Below are positions 8,445 to 15,989 of a DNA stretch of 64,000 bases, in pieces. Source of the DNA: an uncultured Erythrobacter sp. (GTDB taxonomy: Bacteria > Pseudomonadota > Alphaproteobacteria > Sphingomonadales > Sphingomonadaceae). The translations under genes were made by a program, and so were the position numbers. Where the stretch lies: positions 1,216,861-1,280,860 of the forward strand of contig CANLZI010000001.1 of the NCBI GenBank assembly GCA_947495555.1. The letters are read 5' to 3'. Positions within the stretch are counted from its first letter, which is position 1; every line of letters begins with the position of its first letter. Below the pieces are notes generated by a model. It saw nothing but the letters and a program-made list of their open reading frames with translations, was not told where the DNA came from and made no database searches.

Positions 8445-10343
8445 TCAACGCTTTGGCGCGAAGACGAGCAACACATTGCCTGCCTCGTGCTGGTAGAGAC
8501 CGTAGCCCGAATTGATTACGACATAGCCGCCACCAACAGCTGCGCCCGGTCCGGACATGCTGCCGCCACGTCCCGCCATACCATTGACCGTGTCGATGGA
8601 CCTGGCGCTATCAAATTCCCACAGACGCTTGCCACTGCTGCGATCATAGGCTCGGATCCAGCCATCCATATGTCCGGCAATCACCGCACCCGGCACAGCA
8701 GTCACGGCCGCAGATACACCCGGATCGCAGAACGGCCTTTCTTCGCCGCAGACATTATCCTGAACTTCGCTCCACAGCTTTCTGCCGGTTCGGGCATCGA
8801 CCGCGTGCATTCCCGGGCGGGCCTGCTTGGGATCCAGCGGATCGCCATTGCGCGTATTGTTCATGTCATTGATCGGGACGTAGACCGTGGTGCCTTCAGC
8901 CGCCATGCCCCAGTGGACACCGCCTTGAATGCTGCCCCGGCCAATTTTTGTCTCCCACAGGACCTTGCCCTTTGCATCGGGATCAAGCCCATAGACCATA
9001 CCGTTTTTGTGGCCGACGGCGAGCACCTGCTTGCCACCACCTACATCGATCAGCAGCGGTGATGATGAATGGTCAAAGTCGGGTCCGCGCTCTGCCGGGC
9101 AGTTCGGATTATCCTCCATCATGCAGGCAACATTCCATGCGTCACCGGCAATTGTCTGACGGTGCCAGACGCGTCGCCCGGTTTGGAGATCGATCGCGAA
9201 GATCGAATCGCTGTTCCCGTCGGCTGGCGAGGAATAGTTCTCGCCCGTTCCGGCATAAAGCACGCCGCGCTCGGCATCGATTGTCGGGCTGGTCCACATC
9301 GGCGCGCCCGAAGGCGAATAGCTAACCTGGCCGTTTTTCTCGCTTCGCCTTGGCTCTTCCTCGATGGCCCAGAATTGCCACTTTACTTCGCCGCTTGCTG
9401 CATCGACCGCATCGAGATGCCCGCGAAATGTGCAGCATTCGTAATTTGGATCAGCTGCCGGGACAACTTCCAGCGATGAAACCGGCACGTAGAGTGTTCC
9501 GTCATGAAATGCTGGAGTGCCGGTCAGCGTTGCGCTGGGATGATCATCCATCCGCCGCGACCAGGCGAGTTCACCCGTCAGCGCCTCGACGGCGTAGAGT
9601 TTGCTCGTGAGATCGCCGAAATAGATCATTGGTGTCGCGCCATCGACCAGCACAATGGCCGTACGCACTTCAGCCGAAGCCTTGAACATCCAGCGTGCGC
9701 AACCCGATCCCAAATCGAAAGCATAGACTGTGCCGTCATCGCTTCCGACAAAGGCCGCGCCATAGCCGATTGCAGGCTGCGACCGAGCTTTGGTAGCGTT
9801 GGGAAAGGCATAGGCCCATTGGAGCTCGAGCTCGCCAAGGTCATCGCCTTCGATGCCGCCAATATCGGAAGATACAAAGCGGCGCGTATCGTGTCCCCAT
9901 CCCGCTTTGACAACGGATTTGCTGCGATCGAATCCAGCCGAAGGCCCTTCGCAAGTCGCCGCGTAAGTCACTTCTGGCAAGCCAGCACTGAGATCGACGC
10001 GCGTTATGTATTCAGCCACCCGAAGCTTATCATCGTCAGAAAGCATAGCCCCCTGTTCGGCCATGACCCCGCCGCTAAGCGCGGCAACGATCGAAGCCGG
10101 TGACATCATCTCGAGCCATTGGAAATGCGGTGCTTTGGGTACGCTTCCATCGTGGCAAGCGACACAATTCTCCGCATAAATCTTTGCACCAGGCAAGCTT
10201 TCTCGATCAGCAATCAGCCCATCTCCGGTCGCGAATTCATCGGTCGAGCCCAACGTTTCCGCGCCAACTGTATCATCCGTGCCACTGCACGCACCAAGCG
10301 CCAGAACCATTGCAAACACCATGAGATTCAGAGTCTTAGACAT
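8445..10343 (-). CDS. Quinohemoprotein dehydrogenase, polyvinyl-alcohol-dehydrogenase-like (cytochrome c + PQQ propeller)
   Basis: A 632-residue lipoprotein. The signal peptide ends in a lipobox at C19 (LALGAC). A cytochrome c domain follows with CVACH at 60-64, then a PQQ-type beta-propeller with repeated GxVYAFD/W blades. The adjacent cysteines C303-C304 (YECCTFRGHL) match the vicinal disulfide over the PQQ ring. This order, haem first and propeller second, is that of sphingomonad polyvinyl alcohol dehydrogenase (about 640 residues); most alcohol quinohemoproteins have the haem at the C-terminus. It should oxidise a secondary or polymeric alcohol in the periplasm. It is divergent from the TonB receptor gene. 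Confidence 0.85.
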   Translation of the reverse strand: MSKTLNLMVFAMVLALGACSGTDDTVGAETLGSTDEFATGDGLIADRESLPGAKIYAENCVACHDGSVPKAPHFQWLEMMSPASIVAALSGGVMAEQGAMLSDDDKLRVAEYITRVDLSAGLPEVTYAATCEGPSAGFDRSKSVVKAGWGHDTRRFVSSDIGGIEGDDLGELELQWAYAFPNATKARSQPAIGYGAAFVGSDDGTVYAFDLGSGCARWMFKASAEVRTAIVLVDGATPMIYFGDLTSKLYAVEALTGELAWSRRMDDHPSATLTGTPAFHDGTLYVPVSSLEVVPAADPNYECCTFRGHLDAVDAASGEVKWQFWAIEEEPRRSEKNGQVSYSPSGAPMWTSPTIDAERGVLYAGTGENYSSPADGNSDSIFAIDLQTGRRVWHRQTIAGDAWNVACMMEDNPNCPAERGPDFDHSSSPLLIDVGGGKQVLAVGHKNGMVYGLDPDAKGKVLWETKIGRGSIQGGVHWGMAAEGTTVYVPINDMNNTRNGDPLDPKQARPGMHAVDARTGRKLWSEVQDNVCGEERPFCDPGVSAAVTAVPGAVIAGHMDGWIRAYDRSSGKRLWEFDSARSIDTVNGMAGRGGSMSGPGAAVGGGYVVINSGYGLYQHEAGNVLLVFAPKR

Positions 10344-10417
10344 GGATATCCCTCTACCGATGCGCGCTCATCTCATGCTCCATTGTTAGCAAAAACAGGA
10401 AAGGCATTGAGCGGCAA

Positions 10418-10443
10418 TTGACATATATCGAAATCGATATAGT
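10418..10443 (+). promoter_or_regulatory. Promoter of the TonB receptor gene
   Basis: TTGACA at 10418-10423 is a consensus -35 box. A -10-like stretch (TATAGT or TAGTCT) begins 14-16 bases later. The palindrome at 10426-10439 fills the spacer, so a protein bound there would block RNA polymerase: the layout suggests repression. Confidence 0.5.
10426..10439. promoter_or_regulatory. Palindromic operator candidate, copy 2 (TATCGAAATCGATA)
   Basis: One mismatch from the perfect palindrome at 7830. It lies between the divergent quinohemoprotein gene (83 bases upstream of its start) and the TonB receptor gene (40 bases upstream of its start), inside the receptor promoter. Confidence 0.7.
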
Positions 10444-10479
10444 CTCTAAGGCAATAAAAGGTCAAACGGGAGGATCGGC

Positions 10480-12837
10480 GTGAAATTTCGGACATGTACT
10501 TCTACTATGGCATCCGTCAGCGCATTGGCGCTGCTGGCAACTGCTGCGCCAGCATGGGCGCAAGATGACACTCAGACAGAGGCTGCTGAAGAGCAACAAG
10601 GCGGCTTTGGTCAGATCATCGTTACCGCCAACCGCCGGGCAGAGGACGTGCAAGACGTTCCGATCGCGGTTACCGCCCTCAATCAGGAACTGATTGAGCA
10701 GAAGTTCAGCCGTGACTTGCTGGACCTCGGCAGTATTGCTCCGAACCTGATCGTCGACCCAATTCTGGGCAATGGTACCGCAGCGATCTCGATCCGCGGC
10801 ATTCAGCTCAACGACGTCGAGAAGAGCTTCGATCCGCCCGTCGGCGTTTTCCTCGACGGGGTTTATCTGGCTTCGACAACCGGCGCACTGCTGAACGTGT
10901 TCGACGCTGAGACCATCGAAGTGCTGCGGGGCCCTCAAGGCACGCTGTTCGGCCGCAACACCATCGGTGGCTTGCTGCACGTCCGTCGTAACGCCCCAAC
11001 TGGCGAGCTCGGCGGCAAGGTCAGCCTGACTTACGGTCGGTTTGGCCAGTTCGATGTCAAAGGCGTGTTGAACCTGCCTGCCTTTGCCGATGGCGCCGTC
11101 AAGGCGAAGGTCGCTGCAGTCCGTCTTGATGGAGGCGGCTATTTCAAAAACATCACCCGCGGTGTCGACGAGGGTGACAATGACCTGTTCATGATCAGCC
11201 CTATGGTCGAGTTCGAACTCGGCAATCGCGGTGAGTTAAACATCGTCTATGATTATATTCGTGATCGCACGCCGACTCGTCCGGTCACCGCACTGACCGA
11301 CGTGAATGAGTTGTTCGGTGGACTTGGCGGCCTCGGAGCGCCGGCTAGCGATGCAAGCTTCCATCGCCGGCCAACGACGTCGGCCGAGCAAGAAGCCAAG
11401 CTGGACACGCATTCAATCACAATCAACGGCAACTACGAGTTTGCTGACGGGCACGAGCTGCATGCAGTGTTCAACTATCGTGACACCGACGAAAGCGCGA
11501 TCCAGGAATTTGACGGTGTTGCTGCACGCTTGTTCGACACAATCCGGCCGCAACAAATCGATCAAAAGTCAGCTGAGCTGCGTTATCAGGGTGATCTGGG
11601 GGCAGCGCAGCTTGTCGCCGGCCTCTATTACTTCGACAGCGATTATAACATTAACCAGCAAACATTCTTCTTTGGTGGCGAAGTCGGCGGAACGGACTAC
11701 CAGCAGAGCGCAGAAAGCTATGCCGCTTTCGCACAGCTTGATTGGGAAATCGTTGAGAATCTGACGGTCACGCTCGGCGGTCGCTACTTGGTTGACAAGA
11801 AAAGCTCTTGTGGCGGACTTGGACAAGGACCGCGCGACAATCGCACGTTCCTGGTCTCATATGGCGACTGTAGCGATGAACGGCGTGCTGATCCTAGCTT
11901 CAGCAACGATATTCCTGGTGGTGGGACGGCTACCGGTCGCGAAACCTGGAAGAAGTTCACGCCCAAGATCGGCCTTAGCTATGATTTTGGCGATGCGCTT
12001 ATCTACGGATCCTATTCCGAAGGTTTCCGGTCTGGCGGCTTCAATGGCCGCGGCAACAACATTCTGACGCTTGGGCCGTACAATCCGGAAACGGTCGAAA
12101 ACTGGGAAGTTGGTTTCAAGAGCGAATGGCTCGACAACCGACTGATCGTCAACGGCGCGATCTTCCATACCAAGTACAAGGACAAGCAGGAAGATGTCGT
12201 GTTCCCCGATCCGCGCGGTGCAACCGTCACGATCGTGCAGAACGCCGCAGCAGCGACGCTGACCGGCTTCGAGCTTGAAACTCGGATCATGCCCACAGAC
12301 GGGCTGACCTTCGGCCTCGCTATCGGTCACCTGAATGCCAGCTATGACGAATGGCTCGACCAAGCCCCACTGCTTTCCGGACCGGATGCAGGTCAGTTGG
12401 CGGTCATCGACAAGTCCGACTTCGAACTGCGCCGGGCACCAAGCTGGACAGCACAAGCCGACGTCAATTACGAATACGTTCTTGGCAATGGGGACTCGCT
12501 GATCTTCGGCGCGGACTACTCGCTCAAGGACGATTATTACGTCGTCGCGAACACGGTGAACACGCACACCAACTTGGTGGGTGGCATCAATCCAGGCCTG
12601 ATCGACAGCTTCGGCCTGCTAAATGGTTCGGTCTCTTACAAATCGGAGAATTTCAAGCTCTCGATCTTTGGCCGCAACCTTACCGGTGCGGACTACTTCC
12701 AGCACGTGCTGGATGTGGGCACCACTTTCGGAGTGAATCCGGGCAGCACTGAACCTGTTCCAACATTCGCTTTGTGGAGCTTCGGAACGATCAACGCACC
12801 GACAACGTATGGTGCAGAGTTGACGTTCGAATTCTGA
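10480..12837 (+). CDS. TonB-dependent outer membrane receptor
   Basis: A 785-residue receptor with signal peptide (cleavage after APAWA, about residue 27), a TonB-box-like IIVTANRR segment near 46, a plug domain with VEVLRGPQGTLFGRN-type sequence (IEVLRGPQGTLFGRN), and a C-terminal barrel ending in the aromatic ELTFEF. The start is GTG with GGGAGGA six bases upstream. Such receptors import bulky or scarce compounds with energy from TonB. Its divergent promoter is shared with the PVADH-like enzyme, so it probably takes up the substrate of that enzyme or of the Mo hydroxylase. Confidence 0.93.
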   Translation: MKFRTCTSTMASVSALALLATAAPAWAQDDTQTEAAEEQQGGFGQIIVTANRRAEDVQDVPIAVTALNQELIEQKFSRDLLDLGSIAPNLIVDPILGNGTAAISIRGIQLNDVEKSFDPPVGVFLDGVYLASTTGALLNVFDAETIEVLRGPQGTLFGRNTIGGLLHVRRNAPTGELGGKVSLTYGRFGQFDVKGVLNLPAFADGAVKAKVAAVRLDGGGYFKNITRGVDEGDNDLFMISPMVEFELGNRGELNIVYDYIRDRTPTRPVTALTDVNELFGGLGGLGAPASDASFHRRPTTSAEQEAKLDTHSITINGNYEFADGHELHAVFNYRDTDESAIQEFDGVAARLFDTIRPQQIDQKSAELRYQGDLGAAQLVAGLYYFDSDYNINQQTFFFGGEVGGTDYQQSAESYAAFAQLDWEIVENLTVTLGGRYLVDKKSSCGGLGQGPRDNRTFLVSYGDCSDERRADPSFSNDIPGGGTATGRETWKKFTPKIGLSYDFGDALIYGSYSEGFRSGGFNGRGNNILTLGPYNPETVENWEVGFKSEWLDNRLIVNGAIFHTKYKDKQEDVVFPDPRGATVTIVQNAAAATLTGFELETRIMPTDGLTFGLAIGHLNASYDEWLDQAPLLSGPDAGQLAVIDKSDFELRRAPSWTAQADVNYEYVLGNGDSLIFGADYSLKDDYYVVANTVNTHTNLVGGINPGLIDSFGLLNGSVSYKSENFKLSIFGRNLTGADYFQHVLDVGTTFGVNPGSTEPVPTFALWSFGTINAPTTYGAELTFEF

Positions 12838-12843
12838 TCGGAG

Positions 12844-12867
12844 CAGGAGTATAAACTCCCACTCCTG
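12844..12867 (+). terminator. Weak hairpin after the TonB receptor gene
   Basis: CAGGAGT and ACTCCTG pair over a 10-base loop just after the stop codon. There is no T run, so it may be a 3' end stabiliser and not a true intrinsic terminator. A second GGCCCA/TGGGCC hairpin lies at 12935-12955. Confidence 0.35.
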
Positions 12868-12985
12868 ATCTGATCATCGCTCCTCGCAAATTGGGGGATT
12901 TGTGGAGCGAAGCTTTGGGCTCGGCTGATTGCCGGGCCCATTCTTTTTGTGGGCCTGCCGAATGCGGGTACGTCAACCGCACTTC

Positions 12986-12999
12986 TATCGATTTCGATG
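12986..12999. promoter_or_regulatory. Palindromic operator candidate, copy 3 (TATCGATTTCGATG)
   Basis: Read on the other strand it differs from copy 2 by one end base. It lies 75 bases upstream of the short-chain dehydrogenase start, in the only non-coding space in front of that gene. This extends the shared-site pattern to a third promoter. Confidence 0.65.
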
Positions 13000-13073
13000 T
13001 ATTACCGCGATACCGGCTCTGCTAGTAATCAAACAAAGGATTTTCCTGATCTGGGCTTTGGGGTAGGTTTGCG

Positions 13074-13853
13074 ATGACAATCGGTTTGGACGGCGTGGTG
13101 GCACTGGTTACCGGTGCCAATGGAGGTATCGGCAGCGCGATCGCCAAGGCGATGAAAGCGGCCGGTGCGCAGGTCGTTGCGACAGACCTGGGCGAACGCA
13201 GCGAGCTACTGGATTGCGACCATTATCTGCGCCATGACGTGACCGATCGTACAGGGTGGGAATCCGTGCGCGACCTCGTTTCGGCTGAATACGGGCGGCT
13301 CGATGCGCTGGTGAACAATGCTGGGGTCTCGATAGTGACAAAGTTCGAGGACACCCCGCTCGAACAATTCCACAAACTCAATGCGGTCAATGTCGACAGC
13401 GTTGTGATTGGCACGCAGGCGTTGCTGCCCCTTCTGCGTGAGGGGGCGAAAGCTCGCCCAAGCGGCGCTTCGATCGTTAACATCTCGAGTATTGGCGGCA
13501 ATCGTGCAGCGGCATTCAACGCAGCCTATTGCACCAGCAAAGCCGCAGTCGCGATGCTGACCAAATGCATCGGGGCAGAATTTGCAGCGCTAGACTACGG
13601 GATCCGCGTCAACAGTGTGCATCCTGGCGGGGTCGATACGGGCCTGCTTAACTCAATCTTCGAACGCTATGTCGAACTGGGCTTCGCGCCTGATGCCGAA
13701 ACTGCGGCGCAAGGCTCTAGCATGCGCCACGCGATGGGCCGCATGGCCAAGCCGGAAGAGATCGCAGGCGGCGTCGTATTCCTGTGCTCTGACGCGGCCA
13801 GCTTCATGACCTGCGACGAGCTGATGATCGATGGTGGCTATAGCGCGATCTAA
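13074..13853 (+). CDS. SDR family oxidoreductase
   Basis: A 259-residue classical short-chain dehydrogenase. The cofactor motif is TGANGGIG (13-20), the NNAG motif is at 81-84, and the catalytic residues are S138/S139, Y152 and K156 (YCTSK). Acidic D38 after the second strand points to NAD(H) over NADP(H). It should oxidise a secondary alcohol or reduce a ketone in the pathway of this block, perhaps the product of the quinohemoprotein. Copy 3 of the shared palindrome lies in its promoter region. Confidence 0.92.
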   Translation: MTIGLDGVVALVTGANGGIGSAIAKAMKAAGAQVVATDLGERSELLDCDHYLRHDVTDRTGWESVRDLVSAEYGRLDALVNNAGVSIVTKFEDTPLEQFHKLNAVNVDSVVIGTQALLPLLREGAKARPSGASIVNISSIGGNRAAAFNAAYCTSKAAVAMLTKCIGAEFAALDYGIRVNSVHPGGVDTGLLNSIFERYVELGFAPDAETAAQGSSMRHAMGRMAKPEEIAGGVVFLCSDAASFMTCDELMIDGGYSAI

Positions 13854-14052
13854 GCCGCTCTGTTGACCTGGAACAGGTCCAGCTGACCATCCTTGTCCGT
13901 TTGGGGGACTATAGAAGGTGCTCTCAGTCCAACGGTCGGTCAGGAAACCACGTCCCATAGACCGCACTGCCTTGTTCGCGACTGCGCAAACCCACAGAAC
14001 TGCGCGAGCTTGTGGGGCAATTTCTCGGAAATCAGGAACTGGAGAAAGTAGA

Positions 14053-14140
14053 TGGCGGAGCGAGAGGGATTCGAACCCTCGATAGGTTGCCCTATACACG
14101 CTTTCCAAGCGTGCGCGATCGACCACTCTGCCACCGCTCC
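14053..14140 (-). tRNA. tRNA-Ser(GGA)
   Basis: On the minus strand the sequence folds as an 88-nt serine tRNA. The acceptor stem is GGAGCGG paired with CGCTCC, the anticodon loop is CTTGGAAAG with anticodon GGA, there is a long variable arm, the T loop is GGTTCGAATCC, and a CCA end is encoded. It reads UCC/UCU codons. It marks the right edge of the catabolic block; no integrase gene or second copy of its 3' end was seen. Confidence 0.95.
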
Positions 14141-14258
14141 GCATTCTCATTCTGCTCCCGCATCGCTGGCTCAGCGCGGCGGTCCCGCATCAACAAGAAA
14201 GCGCGCCTCTAGCTGCCATGCCATTGCAGCGCAACCCGCATGATGGCACCAAGCGTAA

Positions 14259-15323
14259 ATGAAGAAAACAATTCTGGCTGCCGCCGCTTTCGCCCTGACC
14301 ATTTTAACGCCCATTTCACTCGCAGCGCAGGATGCAGCCGAGGGTGCGCCCTCGCCTGGCCAGATCGTTGCACAAGCCTCTGCGGGGGAGTGGGTGAGGA
14401 TCGCGGCGGAGGATTTGCTGGTGATGACGCTCGCACCCGATGACGACGGCAATCCGCGAAAAGTGATCATCCAACTGATGCCCGCACCTTTCGCGCAGGG
14501 CTGGATCAGCAACATCCGCACCCTCGCTCGCGCGAATTGGTATGACGGGATTAGCGTCAACCGGGTGCAGGACAATTATGTCGTGCAATGGGGCGATCCC
14601 AATTACGACAATCCCGAAGCGACCGGCGAAGCCAAACCGTTGCCCGAGGGGCTGAAGGTTATGGATGAGGAAGATTATGTTGCGTCTCGAAAGCGGGGCA
14701 TGGATTGCGACGAATTGGTCTGCGTCCACTGGGTCAGCCCTGATGCCAAAGACGCGAGGCAGCATGATGCTTACTCAGAATACACAGGGTTCGCGCACGG
14801 ATGGCCGGTTGCTGGAGGGGACGTGCGACCCCTTTCCCGACCAGACGGTCCGATTGAAGTGGTGGGTGTACCGATCGGCTACCCTAATTCGTTTTGGCCC
14901 GTCCATTGTTATGGCATGGTCGGTGTAGGAAGAAACTACTCGCCGGACACGGGTTCAGGCGCAGAGCTTTACACGGTCATCGGCCATGCACCGCGTCATC
15001 TGGATCGCAATATTGCACTGGTTGGGCGGATCATCAGCGGAATGGAGCACCTTTCCAGCCTGCCGCGCGGCAAGGGCGAATTAGGGTTTTACGCCGAGGA
15101 CGAATTCGACAAGCGCACGCCCATCCTGTCGGTTCGCGTGGCCGCTGATCTGACCGAAGACGTGCAACCGGCCTTTGAATATCTTTCAACCGAAAGCGAG
15201 ACCTTCGCCCAATACGCCGAAGCCCGTGCCAATCGCCGCGATCCCTTCTTTATCGTGCCTGCGGGAGGTGCGGATATCTGCAACATCCCCGTTCCGGTGC
15301 GACGCGTAGCGGACGATGACTGA
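14259..15323 (+). CDS. Exported cyclophilin-like protein, probable peptidylprolyl isomerase
   Basis: A 354-residue protein with a signal peptide of about 22 residues (cleavage near SLAAQ). The core follows the cyclophilin pattern: VIIQLMPAPFAQGWISNIRT, then WYDGISVNRVQDNYVVQWGDPN, and later YGMVGVGRNYSPDTGSG and ALVGRIISGMEHL. Large insertions, including one with three cysteines (about 146-190), separate the blocks, and the usual FHR arginine context is replaced by VNRVQ. It would help fold proteins in the periplasm, but activity is not certain. Its end overlaps the next gene by eight bases. Confidence 0.75.
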   Translation: MKKTILAAAAFALTILTPISLAAQDAAEGAPSPGQIVAQASAGEWVRIAAEDLLVMTLAPDDDGNPRKVIIQLMPAPFAQGWISNIRTLARANWYDGISVNRVQDNYVVQWGDPNYDNPEATGEAKPLPEGLKVMDEEDYVASRKRGMDCDELVCVHWVSPDAKDARQHDAYSEYTGFAHGWPVAGGDVRPLSRPDGPIEVVGVPIGYPNSFWPVHCYGMVGVGRNYSPDTGSGAELYTVIGHAPRHLDRNIALVGRIISGMEHLSSLPRGKGELGFYAEDEFDKRTPILSVRVAADLTEDVQPAFEYLSTESETFAQYAEARANRRDPFFIVPAGGADICNIPVPVRRVADDD

Positions 15324-15633
15324 CACCGTACAAGCGACCTTGCCCCTCACCCGTTGGCAGGGGGACCGTGGCACCTATCATCTGGTGGTGATCACCGGTG
15401 AGGCAGCCGAGCAGATCACCATGCATGCGCGGCTACACCGGTTGGAGTTTGGCAGTCAGCGCGGGTTTGGGTCAGTTAAAGTGATGGCCCAAATAGGCGA
15501 GACGGAATGGAAGAGCTCCGTTTTCCCGCAGCAAAAACAATCCGAATGGATTTTGTTGGTCAGCAAAAAGGTGATGCGGGCCGAAGATTTGGCAGAAGGT
15601 GATCCGGTCACCCTCAGGCTAGAGCTGCTTTAG
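15316..15633 (+). CDS. DUF1905 domain protein
   Basis: A 105-residue protein matching the DUF1905 beta-barrel pattern: TYHLVVITGEAAE, GFGSVKVMAQIGETEWKSS, LVSKKVMRAEDLAEGDPVT. The GETEW(K/R)TS-VFP block is typical. The function of the family is unknown; some members are fused to YdeI-type domains. It starts inside the end of the cyclophilin-like gene, so the two are probably co-transcribed. Its 3' end overlaps the convergent VOC gene by four bases. Confidence 0.8.
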   Translation: MTDTVQATLPLTRWQGDRGTYHLVVITGEAAEQITMHARLHRLEFGSQRGFGSVKVMAQIGETEWKSSVFPQQKQSEWILLVSKKVMRAEDLAEGDPVTLRLELL

Positions 15634-15989
15634 ACCCGTTGCATGATCTCGATCCGGTTGCCAAACGGATCTTGGGTAAAGAAGCGGCCATAGCCGCTCA
15701 CTTGCTTATCATCTTTGGTTTCAATGCCGGCGGCTTCCAGCCGTTGGCGCAGATCTGCCAGATCATCCACCAACAATGCCGGATGGGCCTTTTTCGCAGG
15801 CGTAAAGTCCGTATCCACCCCGATATGGACAGACACCGAACCGCTTTCAAACCAGCACCCGCTGGGGGAAAGGTTGGTGGGTTTGGGTACCTCGGTCATG
15901 CCCAGCATATCGCAATAGAAGCGGCGCGCTTCATTCTCGCCGCCCTCGGGGATGGCCAGTTGCACATGATCAATGCCGATGACTCCCAT
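15630..15989 (-). CDS. VOC (glyoxalase/bleomycin-resistance) family protein
   Basis: A 119-residue single-module vicinal-oxygen-chelate protein. Likely metal ligands are the early histidine in IDHVQLAIP and the late glutamate in DPFGNRIEIMQ; a further histidine (SVHIGV) lies mid-sequence. Such proteins are small isomerases, dioxygenases or resistance proteins, and the exact reaction cannot be read. It lies directly after the RelA/SpoT gene with its first base shared with that gene's stop, so it is probably in that operon. Confidence 0.85.
   Translation of the reverse strand: MGVIGIDHVQLAIPEGGENEARRFYCDMLGMTEVPKPTNLSPSGCWFESGSVSVHIGVDTDFTPAKKAHPALLVDDLADLRQRLEAAGIETKDDKQVSGYGRFFTQDPFGNRIEIMQRV

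Noticed and set aside
14012..14243. Short open frames across 14012-14243
   Set aside because: They lie over the tRNA-Ser gene on the opposite or same strand; tRNA structure explains the sequence.
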